Of a stretch of DNA of 6,300 bases, positions 6,207-6,300 are shown piece after piece. The notes under the pieces are model-generated. The model worked only from the letters and a program-made list of their open reading frames with translations. It was not told where the DNA came from and did not search any database. The position numbers and the translations under genes were made by a program. Origin of the DNA: Pseudomonadota bacterium (GTDB lineage: Bacteria; Pseudomonadota; Gammaproteobacteria; Burkholderiales; Thiobacillaceae); NCBI GenBank assembly GCA_021821425.1, contig JAKACL010000170.1, forward strand, positions 1 to 6,300, in the 5' to 3' direction. How positions within the stretch are numbered: position 1 is the first letter of the stretch; each line of letters opens with the position of its first letter.

Positions 6207-6300
6207 CTGGCGCGCTCCTCTCCCCACAAATGTTTGTGCAGCTGGATTTGCAGGCGCGCGCCAACCTTGTCGGCAAGCATCCATTCGGCCAGGGTGCGGG
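6203..6300 (-). CDS. queE: 7-carboxy-7-deazaguanine synthase QueE, C-terminal end (partial)
   Basis: The last 31 codons of a gene entering from the right, found by direct translation. The residues end in [16 protein letters not shown] before TGA at 6205-6203. The LQ.QLHK..WG pattern is the C-terminus of QueE, the radical SAM enzyme that makes 7-carboxy-7-deazaguanine, the substrate of QueC. The radical SAM CxxxCxxC region lies outside the window. The four-base ATGA overlap with queC and the consecutive pathway steps support the assignment. Confidence 0.85.
   Translation of the reverse strand, partial: RTLAEWMLADKVGARLQIQLHKHLWGEERAR
6215..6220 (-). promoter_or_regulatory. Ribosome binding site of queC inside queE
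   Basis: GAGGAG on the minus strand, eight bases before the queC ATG at 6206, embedded in the last codons of queE. It supports the 6206 start over the upstream in-frame ATG at 6284. Confidence 0.85.

Noticed and set aside
6207..6284. In-frame N-terminal extension of QueC to the ATG at 6284
   Set aside because: The extra 26 residues are not QueC-like and overlap the queE reading frame; the ATG at 6206 has a good ribosome binding site and gives the normal QueC N-terminus.
1..6300. CRISPR arrays, transposases, insertion sequences or toxin-antitoxin genes
   Set aside because: No regularly spaced direct repeats, terminal inverted repeats around a transposase, or small gene pairs were seen; nearly all the sequence is taken up by the genes listed.

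Overview
All supported genes in this window lie on the minus strand, so the natural reading direction is from 6300 down to 1. The window looks like the chromosome of a Gram-negative proteobacterium. Moderate-to-high GC, the E. coli-like tRNA-Lys, a queE-queC pair and a YeeE/YedE sulfur transporter would fit a betaproteobacterium, possibly a sulfur-metabolising one. That placement is inference from gene style and not a proven identification.

Right part (6300 to 5529): the 3' end of queE overlaps queC by 4 bases. These are two consecutive steps of queuosine / 7-deazaguanine precursor synthesis (CDG, then preQ0). Middle right (5383 to 4121): after a 145-base gap with a possible promoter and a small hairpin comes a monocistronic-looking YeeE/YedE (TsuA-like) membrane transporter of 420 residues with a very strong ribosome binding site. 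It keeps the three cysteines expected of thiosulfate-type transporters.

Centre (4097 to 3915): a compact tRNA-Lys(UUU) unit. It has a near-consensus sigma70 promoter with a perfect palindrome in its spacer, a short leader that is almost entirely one 10-bp hairpin, the 76-base tRNA with encoded CCA, and a textbook intrinsic terminator.

Left part (3810 to 1): a tightly coupled set of three genes: a large YfhO-like multi-membrane protein (840 residues), a DPM1/CsbB-like family 2 glycosyltransferase with two C-terminal membrane helices (323 residues), and the first 106 residues of a class I SAM-dependent methyltransferase. The stop/start overlaps (GTGA, TAATG) point to one operon. By analogy with the CsbB-YfhO pair of Bacillus subtilis, the glycosyltransferase could charge a polyprenyl phosphate with a sugar, and the YfhO-like protein could transfer that sugar to an acceptor outside the membrane. 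The acceptor in a Gram-negative cell is unknown, and the methyltransferase may modify the sugar or product. This left block is visibly lower in GC than the right block, with the change falling around the tRNA gene.

The window is otherwise ordinary. The left operon is the best candidate for an undescribed pathway, and the tRNA promoter/leader architecture is the most unusual small-scale structure.
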